Both the position numbers and the translations under genes were made by a program. The notes beneath the pieces were generated by a model, which was not told the origin of the DNA, did not search any database, and saw only the letters and a program-made list of their open reading frames with translations. DNA of 64,000 bases from NCBI RefSeq assembly GCF_033807715.1, contig NC_084610.1, positions 2,985,001-3,049,000 of the forward strand, given 5' to 3'. This document shows, in pieces, positions 53,792-64,000 of the stretch (the stretch's first letter is position 1; each line of letters opens with the position of its first letter). Source of the stretch: Cololabis saira. Taxonomy: Eukaryota; Chordata; Actinopteri; Beloniformes; Belonidae.

Positions 53792-55954
53792 CCCTTGTGC
53801 TGTCTTTGGGTTAAGGAAGGAGGAAGAGAAGAAGGGAGGGAAGAAGGAAGGAAGGAAGAATGAAAAGAAGGAAAGAAAGAAGGAAGGAAGGGAGAAAAGA
53901 AGGATGGAAGGAAGGGAGAAAATAAGGAAGGGAGGATGGGAGAAAAGAAAGGGAGAAAAGAAGGAAAGAAGGAGGAAAGGAAGGAAGGAAGGAAGGAAGG
54001 AAGGAAGGAAGGAAGGAAGGAAGGAAGGAAGGAAGGAAGGAAGAGAGAGAGAAAACAAGGAAAGAAGTAAGGAAGAAAAGAGGAAGGGAAGAAGGAAGGA
54101 TAGAGCAGGAGGAAAGAAGGAAGGAAGGGAAAAAAGAAGGAAAAAAGGAAGGAAGGAAGGAAGGAAGGAAGGAAGGAAGGAAGGAAGGAAGGAAGGAAGG
54201 AAGGAAGGAAGGAAGGAAGGAAGGAAGGAAGGAAGGAAGGAAGAAAAGAGGAAGGGAAGAAGGAAGGAGAGAGCAGGAGGAAAGAAGGAAGGAAGGGAAA
54301 AAAGAAGGATGGAAGGAAGGGAGAAAATAAGGAAGGGAGGATGGGAGAAAAGGAAGGGAGAAAAGAAGGAAGGAAGGAAGGAAGGAAGGAAGGAAGGAAG
54401 GAAGGAAGGAAGGAAGGAAGGAAGGAAGGAAGGAAGGAAGGAAGAGAGAGAAAACAAGGAAAGAAGTAAGGAAGAAAAGAGGAAGGGAAGAAGGAAGGAT
54501 AGAGCAGGAGGAAAGAAGGAAGGAAGGGAAAAAAGAAGGAAAAAAGGAAGTAAGGAAGGAAGGAAGGAAGGAAGGAAGGAAGGAAGGAAGGAAGGAAGGA
54601 AGGAAGGAAGGAAGGAAGGAAGGAAGGAAGGAAGGAAGGAAGGAAGGGAGGAAGGAAGGAAGAAAAGAGGAAGGGAAGAAGGAAGGAGAGAGCAGGAGGA
54701 AAGAAGGGAGGAAGGGAAAAAAGAAGGATGGAAGGAAGGGAGAAAATAAGGAAGGGAGGAAGGGAGAAAAGGAAGGGAGAAAAGAAGGAAGGAAGGAGGA
54801 AAGGAAGGAAGGAAGGAAGGAAGGAAGGAAGGAAGGAAGGAAGGACGGAAGGAAGAAAAGAGGAAGGGAAGAAGGAAGGATAGAGCAGGAGGAAAGAAGG
54901 AAGGGAAAAAAGAAGGAAAAAGGGAAGGAAGGAAGGAAGGAAGGAAGGAAGGAAGGAAGGAAGGAAGGAAGGAAGGAAGGAAGGAAGGAAGGAAGGAAGG
55001 GAGAAAAGAGGAAGGGAAGAAGGAAGGAGAGAGCAGGAGGAAAGAAGGAAGGAAGGGAAAAAAGAAGGAAGGGAGGAAGAATGAAAAGAAGGAAAGAAAG
55101 AAGGAAGGAAGGGAGAAAATGAGGAAGGGAGAAAAGAAGGAAGGAAGGAAGGAAGGAAGGAAGGAAGGAAGGAAGGAAGGAAGGAAGGAAGGAAGGAAGG
55201 AAGGAAGGAAGGAAGGAAGGAAGGAAGGAAGAGAGAGAGAAAACAAGGAAAGAAGTAAGGAAGAAAAGAGGAAGGGAAGAAGGAAGGATAGAGCAGGAGG
55301 AAAGAAGGAAGGAAGGGAAAAAAGAAGGAAAAAAGGAAGGAAGGAAGGAAGGAAGGAAGGAAGGAAGAAAGAAAAGAGGAAGGGAAGAAGGAAGGAGAGA
55401 GCAGGAGGAAAGAAGGAAGGAAGGGAAAAAAGAAGGAAGAGAGGAAGAATGAAAAGAAAGAAAGAAAGAAGGAAGGAAGGGAGAAAAGGAAGGGAGAAAA
55501 GAAGGAAGGAAGGAGGAAAGGAAGGAAGGAAGGAAGGAAGGAAGGAAGGAAGGAAGGAAGGAAGGAAGGAAGGAAGAAAAGAGGAAGGGAAGAAGGAAGG
55601 ATAGAGCAGGAGGAAAGAAGGAAGGAAGGGAAAAAAGAAGGAAAAAGGGAAGGAAGGAAGGAAGGAAGGAAGGAAGGAAGGGAGAAAAGAGGAAGGGAAG
55701 AAGGAAGGAGAGAGCAGGAGGAAAGAAGGAAGGAAGGGAAAAAAGAAGGAAGGGAGGAAGAATGAAAAGAAGGAAAGAAAGAAGGAAGGAAGGGAGAAAA
55801 TGAGGAAGGGAGAAAAGAAGGAAGGAAGGAAGGAAGGAAGGAAGGAAGGAAGGAAGGAAGGAAGGAAGGAAGGAAGGAAGGAAGGAAGGAAGGAAGGAAG
55901 GAAGGAAGGAAGGATGGAGAATTAGGTCATTTTGACCCAAAGACAGTACAAGGG
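53792..55954 (+). mobile_element. TTAA MITE with 2.1-kb GGAA array, copy 4
   Basis: TTAA at 53788-53791 and 55955-55958, ends CCCTTGTGCTGTCTTTGGGT and its inverse. Five higher-order repeats each carry an ATAGAGCAGG module then a GAGAGCAGG module (near 54102/54271, 54502/54690, 54882/55031, 55291/55400, 55603/55711) between pure GGAA tracts. Long charged or Phe/Leu/Ser/Pro open frames on both strands are artefacts. Confidence 0.95.
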
Positions 55955-55958
55955 TTAA

Positions 55959-56572
55959 AGTGTCTACAAAGCAACTGAAGATGATGATAAATAACAGCAA
56001 AGTCAAGTTCAACAGTCAGCTTTTTCAGCTTTTCCTGTTCACCTGCTGTAGTTTAACCGTGCCCTACGTCTACGGAGGTCTAGAGGGGATGAAAAAAGGT
56101 AGAAAAACAGTCACTGACGCTTATTGCATACATTTAAATAAAGAAAAGGCTCTATTATTCTTGTGCCAGCATGAGCATCTTTCCAATGCAAAAGCTTTGA
56201 CAAGTTGTGACACGTGAGGCATCACCTACGAAGGGAGGAGTCAAAAGACCCTGCTTTTCTAAGATAACATCGTTTTTCAGTAATAGACCCTTTTTTCCCC
56301 CGCAGAGTCTAATTTAATGGAGGCAAACATGTGCTGCTTATTTAGTTTAGCAGCCTGCTCTCAGGCTTCTGCCCTGCCCGTAGGCAAGGGGTTTCAACCT
56401 CAAACTTATTTTCTTCTTTGTACTTTACATGTTTTCATTTTGTAAAGCACCTTGAATTGCCTTGAGGCTGAAATGTGCTATACAGATAAATTTACCTTGC
56501 CTTAATCCAGTTATATTTTGTTTTGGCTCCATCGTAGCTACATAGTAATGCTTTATGATGTTGATATGCATA
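55959..56572. other. Intergenic sequence
   Basis: No gene. About 56440-56510 (AAGCACCTTGAATTGCCTTG to GATAAATTTACCTTGCC) resembles a retroposon 3' tail. Confidence 0.45.
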
Positions 56573-56900
56573 CAGGACTGTCTCAGAAAATTAGAATATT
56601 GTGATTTTCTGTAATGCAATTACAAAAACAAAAATGTCATACATTCTGGATTCATTACAAATCAACTGAGTTAAGAAAGTTAAGAACAACTCAAATATCC
56701 TATCTCAAAAAATTTGAATATTCTGGGAATCTTAATCTTAAACTGTAAACCATAATCAGCAATATTAAAATAATAAAAGGCTTGCAATATTTCAGTTGAT
56801 TTGTAATGAATCCAGAATGTATGACATTTTTGTTTTTTTAATTGCATTACAGAAAATAAAGAACTTTATCACAATATTCAAATTTTCTGAGACAGTCCTG
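56573..56900. mobile_element. TA-flanked palindromic MITE, shortened left arm
   Basis: 328 bp with ends CAGGACTGTCTCAG/CTGAGACAGTCCTG and TA flanks. Part of the left arm, after AAATCAACTGA, is deleted. Confidence 0.92.
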
Positions 56901-57403
56901 TATGTCGCGCTAAATTCAAATATACTTCATTAATCAACCATTTTGGCTCATCTGCTCATATATTTAATTATCTTTATATTTTTTAGGTTTAGTTTTTGTC
57001 ATTTGTTGTCTCCGTACGGAGCAGGCAGGAGTAATTTAAAGGCTGGGTTTAAAGGTAGGCTAAGTGATTCTGCGCAGTGTTTAAACCAGAGTCAGTTGTG
57101 TGATTATCTCCTCACCAAACGCCAGCTGCCCATGTCAAAGACAAAAACAGAAGAAAGAAAGTGGTCATACAGGAAGGGGGGGTTTTGCTTGGGCTGTGCA
57201 GACAGGATCCAGAAACTCCTTACCCCACCTTTACACAAGGATACGGGGCTGCGCGGCAGGAAAGTCAGAGGCAGGAACATTATTTTTCAAACAAACCCTT
57301 CCAGCAGCTTCACATTTAACCTTGAGAGCAGTGCTTTAAGTGGGAAAAAATAAGTGCCGGTACTCTCCCCCTCCAGTCATACAAATATGGGACTATGTAA
57401 ATT

Positions 57404-57408
<5 letters not shown>

Positions 57409-57453
<45 letters not shown>

Positions 57454-57502
57454 AATTTACATAGTATATGTATATACATAGTATATAGTATATGTAAATT
57501 TA

Positions 57503-57577
<75 letters not shown>

Positions 57578-57583
57578 ATATAA

Positions 57584-57630
<47 letters not shown>
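57409..57630. repeat. TA / TAAA microsatellite cluster
   Basis: (TA)n, the motif ACAAATTTACATAGTATATG, (TA)n, (TAAA)n, (TATAAA)n, then (TA)n. TGTGTGTATATA and its inverse ATATACACACA make a local palindrome at 57406-57460. Confidence 0.95.
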
Positions 57631-57632
<2 letters not shown>

Positions 57633-58116
57633 GGGGGGTCTGGGGGTCCTCCCCCAAAAAATTTTGAAAATAGTAGATTCAATTTCCCGCATTCTGGTGC
57701 ATTTTACACCCAAAATAATCTCCCTCTCTCTTTGTTTTTCCTTGGAGCTGGCATGGTCTGCAATTACTGACTACTATTATGTTTTGGTTTAATTCATAGA
57801 GGACTACACTGACAACTTTTTTGGCACTTTTTAGGCACTTCATTAAATGAGGATTAATGTCATGCAACAAAAAATCTCTTGGAAAAAAAAGTAATGAGGA
57901 AATACAAAATATTCAGTGACCTGCAGAACATACAACTATAACTCAATACAACTATAACTCAATACAACCTGTTAAATGTTCCACATCTTCACCCATCTCC
58001 TCTTTTATCTGTACATGCTTACAGCAGGATTTCTATATAGAACATAACCATCATACAAAGGCTCCAAAAGTGTGACCTCTTTTGTCATTTGCAGACACAA
58101 ATCTGGCAAATGTCCT

Positions 58117-58404
58117 CTAGTCAAGTTTGTCAAGATGCTCTTGGTGGATGTGGCAAACAGCTACATTGTTCAAGAGCTTTTGAGTCATTGAAGAGCGCAG
58201 CCAGGTCTTGAGCCTTCTTAATGCACTAAAACTTCTCTCAGCCTCTGCTGAGGAGCATGGCACAACAAGAAGAAGCCTGACCAACACTTCTACTTGAGTG
58301 AACAGACCTGGAACCTCTGGCAGCATAGTTCTCAATGTATCCACCACTTCACTGACTGTGCTGCAGGGATACTGAAGTTTGAACATGGCCAGCTGTACCT
58401 CCAA
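58117..58404 (-). pseudogene. hAT transposase C-terminal dimerisation domain relic
   Basis: On the - strand, VPCSSAEAERSFSALRRLKT followed by LNNVAVCHIHQEHLDKLD is the hallmark hATC motif. It is the end of a transposase whose upstream part is not recognisable, inside the 2.2-kb hAT. Confidence 0.9.
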
Positions 58405-58906
58405 CGGCGGTTTAGTTCTGGGTACGAACTGACCACATCCACATCCTTCACCTTTCCAGTTATTAACACTTTATATATCAGTGGCGGCTGGTGACTGAAA
58501 AAATTGGGGAGGTTGGGAGGAAAACCAACCCACGGTTGGTTTTTTTTCTACAAGATTTCTTAACAACAACATCATTTTATTCAATCCTGTTGTTTCCAGA
58601 TGAACCATACAGGCCTACTACAGTATTTATCAAGGATGTGAGGTGTAACAAGAAGCCAGTGTTCAACACCTGTCAAGGCCCAGTACGTCACAGTGGGAAT
58701 TTTACACAACACCCTCTGATTTAAAAAGAAAAAACTAGTTTTCTAGGGACAAAATAAAATCCCAGAATGCTTTTAGTCGTCATACAGCGATAAATATATA
58801 TTTTACTTTCATAATAGTCACTCAGTGAATGTACTTAATCACTTTTTTGCCCGTTTTTGCAACCTCGCCAGAATAAAGGCTGATTTCTGTCTGCCTGCCG
58901 GCTCCG

Positions 58907-59010
58907 AAGCTGATTTATGGTTCTGCGTTACACCAACGCAGAGCCTACGGCGTAGGCTACGCAGCGACGCGCAGCGTACGCCGTACCCTACGCCGTAGGC
59001 TCTGCGTCGA
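58907..59010. repeat. CpG-rich palindromic repeat (CTACGGCGTAGG type)
   Basis: GCTGATTTATGGTTCTGCGT, CGCAGAGCCTACGGCGTAGG, and the inverse CTACGCCGTAGGCTCTGCG. Relatives are at about 7649, 8573, 32627, 45172 and 46811. Here the right end runs into a (TA)n tract. Confidence 0.85.
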
Positions 59011-59541
59011 TATATATATATAAGCTGGCTGTGTTTGACCATGGAACAACGCAATTTTGCTGTTTGGCCACTCAAGGTAAAACTTGGTAACTTACTTAAT
59101 AATTTCTTATGTCCATCTCGGCATCTCCACATAGGCTTGCCTCAGACTGACTGAATGTTTTGAATGGTGCTGCTGCCGTGTTAAAAAACAGAAGTAAAAC
59201 GCGGAGTGGATTTCTGTAGATATGGGTAATCTCCTACTCATAAAGTGGAACGGATTTGATTATGAAGCAATGAAAACACGCTCGACTAGCAAATGTGGGG
59301 GGGGTCCGAATGACTTTTTTTCAAGAGTGGGGGGACGCGTCCCCCCCAAAATATATGATGGCGACGCGCATGGACTTTGGGGAGATCGGGGGGAGTTACT
59401 GACTGATGGGGAATCTGGGAACAACAGTACCGGTACGCGCCGCACACAGTAAATAATTTCCGGTACGCTGATGGGTAAAATTTAGAAGTGCCGGTACTGC
59501 GTACCGCTCCGTACCGGCCCACTTAAAGCACTGCTTGAGAG

Positions 59542-60007
59542 TTGTATTTCTCAATCCTCAGATGTTTGAGCCAAAGTCTTTTAATTAACAAAAAGGGTTA
59601 GTAGTATATTACAAAAGCAGTGTAAGATTTAACTATCCAACAGTACATGGTAAAACATCTCAAAGGCTGTTTTGGAGTGTATCATTTCTTACACTTTAAA
59701 TAGACATTCATTGGTCTGGTGTCACCAACAATATATCATTATGCTATTGCTGCGAGGATGCTTTTGCAACTGCTTTTAACATATAAGTTAACCGTTGCAA
59801 GGATGCATTTAGTTAAAAGTTAGATTTTAAACCTTAATAATTTTTTCCGAATGCAAAAAAGATCTAACTTTTGAATGGTACCAAACAGCAAGAGCACAAC
59901 TGACCAAAGTCTGAGCATTTCTCGTTCGATAAGGTTATTTAAATGAAAATGTCATTATTATTACTCGCCAGCAGGGGGCGACTCTCGTGGCAGCAGTTTG
60001 TCTTTAC
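59542..60007. other. Intergenic sequence, nothing recognised
   Basis: AT-rich, without coding signal or known repeat. Confidence 0.4.
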
Positions 60008-60011
60008 TTAA

Positions 60012-60319
60012 AGGGGACCTATTATGAAAAAAAGTTTTTTTTTCTTGCTTTTACATATATAAAGTGGTCTCCCCTCAGCCTGCCAACTCAGAGAAGGAGG
60101 AAAACAACCAAATTCAGGCAGCCAATCAGCACAGAGCCTCATTATCATAGCCCCGCCCACTCAGAATCCTGCATAGATAATGAGGTTAGAGAATGGGAAG
60201 ATAAAGACATGGCCCAGAGGCTGAATTTCTAATTTATTTAGCAAAAACAATCAAAAGCTTGTTTTTAAGACATTCAAGGCCTGTTTAAAATAGGTATTAG
60301 ATCCCATAATAGGTCCCCT
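60012..60319. mobile_element. Short TTAA MITE (AGGGGACCTATTATG)
   Basis: TTAA on both sides (60008-60011, 60320-60323). Ends AGGGGACCTATTATG / CATAATAGGTCCCCT. The body, including CAGCCAATCAGC and AGCCTCATTATCATAGCCCC, matches 47130-47317, so it may be an internally deleted form of the longer element. Confidence 0.92.
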
Positions 60320-60603
60320 TTAAGTCTGAGAAAATAAGTCCATATCAGTTGACGTTGATCTCATATCCTCGTCACATTTACAGTAAAATTATTTACGATA
60401 AAGAAGAGTGAGTGAGACGGTGGAGCTACAACGTGCTCGACAAACCTCTTTCAAAGGAGCATCTAGCTGTTTTTGACCCATCACGAACTCTTAGCTTCTA
60501 GTTTCAAGTACCCAGAGTGAATCACTCGAATAATGTGAACAAAAAGTTTCAGAGCACAACTCCACAAGGTGGTGGTGTCACCGGTGGCTACATCCATCTG
60601 CTT

Positions 60604-61301
60604 CAGGGGTCGGCAACCCAAAATGTTAAAAAGCCATATTGGACCAAAAACACAAAAAACTAATATGTCTGGAGCCGCAAAAAATGAAAAGTCTTGTATC
60701 AGCCTTAGAATGAAGGCAAATGGCGAAAGGCGAAATGTCGAGGAAATATTCAAAATGTTGAGAAAAAAGTCGAAATGTTGAGAAAAAGTCAAAATGTTGA
60801 GATTAATGTTGAAGTACAATCTCGAGAAAAAAGTCAAAATTTCGAGAAAAAAGTCGAAATGTTGAGATTAAAAAGGAAAGGAAAAAGGAAGAAAAAAAGA
60901 GAAAAAAAGGAAAAAAGAAGAAAAAAAGAAGAAAAAAAAGAAAAAAGAAGAAAAAAAAGTCTTGTATAAGCCTTAGAATGAAGACAGCACATGCTGCATG
61001 TTTCTATATTAGTTATAACTGGGAGAAGATTTTTTTTCATTATGCACTTGTCGAAATGTCGAAATGTCGAGAAAAAAGTCGAAATGTCAAGAAAAAAGTA
61101 TAAATGTCAAGAAAAAAGTAAAAATGTCAAGAAAAAAGTAGAAATGTCGAGAAAAAAGTCGAAGAAAAAAGAAAAAAAGAAGAAAAAAAGAGAAAAAAGG
61201 GAAAAAAAGAAAAAAAGGAAAAAAAAGGTCAAATATTTTTGAAAAAGCTCCAGGGAGCCACTAGGGCGGCGCTAAAGAGTCGCCCTAGTTGCCGACCCCT
61301 G
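60604..61301. mobile_element. hAT MITE with ATCTGCTT target duplication
   Basis: Termini CAGGGGTCGGCAACCC and GTTGCCGACCCCTG, exact 8-bp duplication ATCTGCTT (60596-60603, 61302-61309). The interior is a TCGAGAAAAAAGTCGAAATG array plus GAAAAAAAG low-complexity. Same family as 37697-38368. Confidence 0.95.
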
Positions 61302-61309
61302 ATCTGCTT

Positions 61310-62450
61310 CATCCAGTCTACGGTACTCTATATTGCATTATTTGCTCTATGTGGCATCATTTGCTCTAACATGATGCATCCATGGTTTAACGGGTCTCAG
61401 ACACCAACACAACAAACGGCAGATCAAATCAGACCCGTCCATTCGTGTCCTCCAGTTCTTCAGGTTCAGAGGTAATTATGTTGCTAAATGGCAGGTGTTG
61501 CAACGGTCGGCAACACCACCTCACAGCAAGGATTTGAGTTTAAACCTGCTTGACTTCCTCTCCGGGTTCAAAGACATTCATGTTGGGTTAATTGGGGATT
61601 CTAAAGTGTCTGTGAGGATGAGCCTGCAGCTTATCTGCCTCTTTGTGTATCTGTATCTGTGACGGGCTGGTGTCCTGTCCTGCTGCCCCGCCTCCCATTC
61701 CCACCTCCCCGGACCGCAACAAACCTTGTGAATGTTGTGTGGTTGTACCCTCCTCTTACTAGGGCTGGATGGCAGTAAAAGCGTTTGAACGTGTCTCCAC
61801 TGGACGTAAATCTGTAAAAGCCCGTGAATGGGTAAAGGTTCCCTGGGGTTTTGGTTTTTGAGCATCTTTATATAAAGTTCTGTGAGAGCAGTCTATTAAA
61901 AGATAAGATCGCTTACAGAAAAAAAACACTCTGAGCCAGGGAAGAAGGTTTTGTGTGACGGAAATTATTTTTCATTCTCAAAAAAATGGCAAGTTATTCG
62001 CCTCTGAAGCAAAACATTAAGCTTTGAAGTGTGAAATCTAATTTCAGGCTGCGATACAACCTGAACAAGAAGGTGTCCTTGCCCCCTAACCCCCCCCCCG
62101 CCAACGCAGCCCCTTTATGGATCACTGAATACACAAAGTCTCTACACTTGCTATACATAAAAATAGACCTTAATGTTACTTCATTCTCCGCTCGTCCCTC
62201 CAAAAGAACCGATTTACTTTCATAAAATACATTTCTTTTTTCTTCCAGTCCTTTAACTTTTTCACCAGTCTTTGATTTTGATGAGATGTTTAAGCCTCCT
62301 ACTCATGTCTTTGTGCCTGGTGGAGAATATATCAGTCGCTGTACATCCATTACCGCTCGCTGTTTTGTGTCTCAGGTGCAGAAGTCGTAGATTCTCTTTC
62401 ATTTGTATTCATAGTTGCGTTTGGATCCGCACTCAGCCCTCCGACAGACA
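61310..62450. other. Intergenic / probable 3' flank of the LRRC3-like gene
   Basis: No known repeat. The part next to 62451 is presumably its 3' UTR. No convincing poly(A) signal was located on the - strand. Confidence 0.4.
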
Positions 62451-62903
62451 CTAAAGCCCGCTGCTCGCCGTGTCGTAGTCCTTGCTAATGTGGGAGGTGC
62501 TGGGCAGGGACTTGAGGTACTCCATGTGTCTCCTGGCGTCCTCCTGGTTGTGTTTGATGTAGTAAACGATGTACGCCGTGACCATGAAGAACCAGCAGAA
62601 CATGGCCACGAACATGGCCACGTCCGTGGTTTTGTGGTGGAAGTTGCAAAAGTTGATCCCTGAGTCCAGGACCTGGATCACCGGGTGGCCCACGTACTCC
62701 TCCCGCACCGACGTGTGGCAGCTGACCTCGTTGACCGTCTCGGGGTCGAGCCTCAGCTCCCGCAGCACCTCCTGCAGCGAGCACTCGCAGTGCCAGGGGT
62801 TGCTGGAGAGGCGGATGCGGGCGTGCAGCTTGGTGAACGTGTCCTTGGGGAGGCCGCTGAGCCGGTTGTTGGACAGATCCAGGGTGCGGAGGCTGTCGGA
62901 AAC
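62451..62903 (-). CDS. lrrc3: LRRC3-family membrane protein, last coding exon
   Basis: Single-pass membrane protein with extracellular leucine-rich repeats; function poorly known. This exon encodes about 150 residues: the end of an LRR (SLRTLDLSNNRLSGLP), an LRRCT cap with its cysteines (NPWHCECSLQEVLREL, CHTSVREEYVGHP), a transmembrane segment (AMFVAMFCWFFMVTAYIVYY) and the family tail HNQEDARRHMEYLKSLP, stop TAG. The cap and tail match LRRC3 better than LRRC3B as I recall those sequences; LRRC3C was not excluded. Homology ends abruptly at an AG acceptor (62904-62905, after TGCTTTCCAAG), so signal peptide, LRRNT and first LRRs must be in exons beyond 64000 or lost. An open frame continues to 62999 but is unlike LRRs. 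Confidence 0.87.
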   Translation of the reverse strand, partial: VSDSLRTLDLSNNRLSGLPKDTFTKLHARIRLSSNPWHCECSLQEVLRELRLDPETVNEVSCHTSVREEYVGHPVIQVLDSGINFCNFHHKTTDVAMFVAMFCWFFMVTAYIVYYIKHNQEDARRHMEYLKSLPSTSHISKDYDTASSGL

Positions 62904-63058
62904 CTCTTGGAAAGCACCAACCTCATGGGAAGAAGAATTGAATGTGGAAATGTCATCAGAAGAATGGTATGACATGTGTATATTCCAACATATTTCCACA
63001 AGCTCACACCAATGGAGAGTGTTTAATTGGAAAAATTGAATTTGCTATTTTATAACCA

Positions 63059-64000
63059 GAGGTGTCAAGTAACAAAGTACAAATACTTTGTTACCTTGGT
63101 TCCATAGTAATGGTGCCTGATAGCAGAACGCCCGCCCTCCAAATCTACATTTGGATACTCTAGGAACTACGAGTAAACCTGAGCGGAGAGCTCTACCAGG
63201 AACATAAGGCACTATCAGGTCTTGCAAATAATGCGGAGCTAAGCCGTTTTGGGCTTTATATGCAAGTAATACAATTTTAAATTGGATTCTGAATTTTACA
63301 GGTAGCCAATGGAGCGACGCTAACACTGGAGAGACGCGGTCTCTCCTGCTGATTCCTGTCAGTACATGTGCTGCTGCATTTTGGATCAGCTGGAGCCTAT
63401 TCAGCAGAGGTGTCAAGTAATGAAGTACAAATACTTAGAAATTTGGGTTATCTATACTTCACTGGAGTAATTATTTTTCAGACGACTTTTTACTTTTACT
63501 CCTTACATTTTCACACAATTATCTGTACTTTTTACTCCTCACATTTTAAAAACAGCCTTGTTACTCTATTTCATTTGGGCCTTTAAAAAAAAACTATCCA
63601 GTTAAATTTCTCCATCCGGATAGAGTGAATTTGGTTGTGGTTGTTTCAGATGTTCTTGTCCAGTTTTGTTCTTACATCCGTTCCCTCAGATTCCTGCAAC
63701 TAAACTTGGATGTACATTCCAATAAAGGTTAGGATAAATGATAACATGCCTCTGAAGTTTGACTTTTTGCACCATTACAATACTTATAGGCAACTAGTCA
63801 TCATATCTCCTGCTCTCTAAACACATGTTAATGCTCAATAGTACACATATATGCTTCTTTAATATATTTACATTATACTAAGATGCATTCATTTTCAATG
63901 GATTTTGTCTTTAATGGCTTTCTCCCCCTTACATTACTTTTACTTTTATACTTTAAGTAGTTTTGAAACCAGTACTTTTATACTTTTACTTGAGTAAAAA
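63059..64000. repeat. MITE and LINE fragments at the right edge
   Basis: AGAGGTGTCAAGTAAC occurs at 63059 and again at 63407; the second copy continues as the repeat seen inverted at 24664-24985. Between them, - strand 63400-63100 reads LQLIQNAAAHVLTGISRRDR and ASLHWLPVKFRIQFKIVLLA, a LINE ORF2 C-terminus, inserted with the start of the MITE duplicated. The edge (63935-64000) is again ACTTTTACTTTTATACTTTA-type. Confidence 0.8.

Larger units (their letters stand above)
57329..59533. mobile_element. Decayed hAT transposon with 16-bp TIRs and 8-bp TSD
   Basis: Perfect termini CAGTGCTTTAAGTGGG and CCCACTTAAAGCACTG, exact duplication CTTGAGAG (57321-57328, 59534-59541). It contains a hAT dimerisation-domain relic on the - strand (58117-58404), TA and TAAA microsatellites, CGGTACGCG-rich ends and a CpG hairpin near 58907-59010. 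Confidence 0.95.

Noticed and set aside
53783..56012. Very long open frames on both strands (over 700 codons) of Phe/Leu/Pro/Ser or Glu/Arg/Lys
   Set aside because: They are readings of the GGAA/TTCC array, which lacks stops in several frames at once. The same applies at 18.4-19.1, 21.9-22.9 and 34.4-35.0 kb.
56943..57353. 136-codon open frame next to the 2.2-kb hAT
   Set aside because: Hydrophobic start but no family resemblance, and it runs into the transposon end; not enough support for a gene.

Overview
The window is a piece of a teleost fish nuclear genome. The evidence is a multi-exon vertebrate-type gene, vertebrate tRNA-Arg genes, a fish-like ITS2/28S rDNA fragment, and a dense load of teleost transposon families. 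I see no bacterial or organellar features and no CRISPR array.

Two protein genes are recognisable. The first is the 3' part of atp7b, a copper-transporting P1B-type ATPase on the + strand. It has 19 coding exons between 10700 and 35360. All exon phases join without a frameshift or internal stop into about 1,019 residues. These run from the metal-binding domain corresponding to mammalian MBD5 through MBD6, eight membrane segments, the actuator, phosphorylation and nucleotide-binding domains, and the C-terminal tail with its stop codon. Exons for MBD1-4 are not seen in the first 10.6 kb and presumably lie upstream. Two introns appear to use GC donors. The second gene is the last coding exon of an LRRC3-family leucine-rich-repeat membrane protein on the - strand at 62451-62903, convergent with atp7b. 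A third open frame, - strand 27818-28867 inside an atp7b intron, is unidentified and probably transposon-derived.

Layout. 1-2.4 kb: a 38-bp satellite array. 2.4-3.45 kb: an inverted-repeat element carrying captured rDNA. 7.3-9.9 kb: a transposon nested in a transposon. 10.2-10.6 kb: a duplicated block holding a tRNA-Arg and a copied scrap of an atp7b exon. 10.7-35.4 kb: atp7b, with introns full of MITEs, GGAA-repeat elements, LINE fragments, a 2.5-kb inverted repeat cluster and a four-level transposon nest. 35.4-62.4 kb: intergenic, mostly hAT, TTAA-flanked and foldback elements, LINE remnants and a 2.2-kb GGAA array, separated by non-repetitive islands that could hold regulatory DNA. 62.4-64 kb: the LRRC3-like exon and more repeats.

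I did not find a new multi-gene system. The least ordinary signals are a TTAA-flanked MITE family that carries long GGAA arrays in all four copies here, the rDNA captured inside a TIR element and itself interrupted by a LINE tail, a duplicated atp7b exon fragment with its own acceptor, stop codon and AATAAA, and several insertions readable to the base because target-site duplications or empty sites survive.
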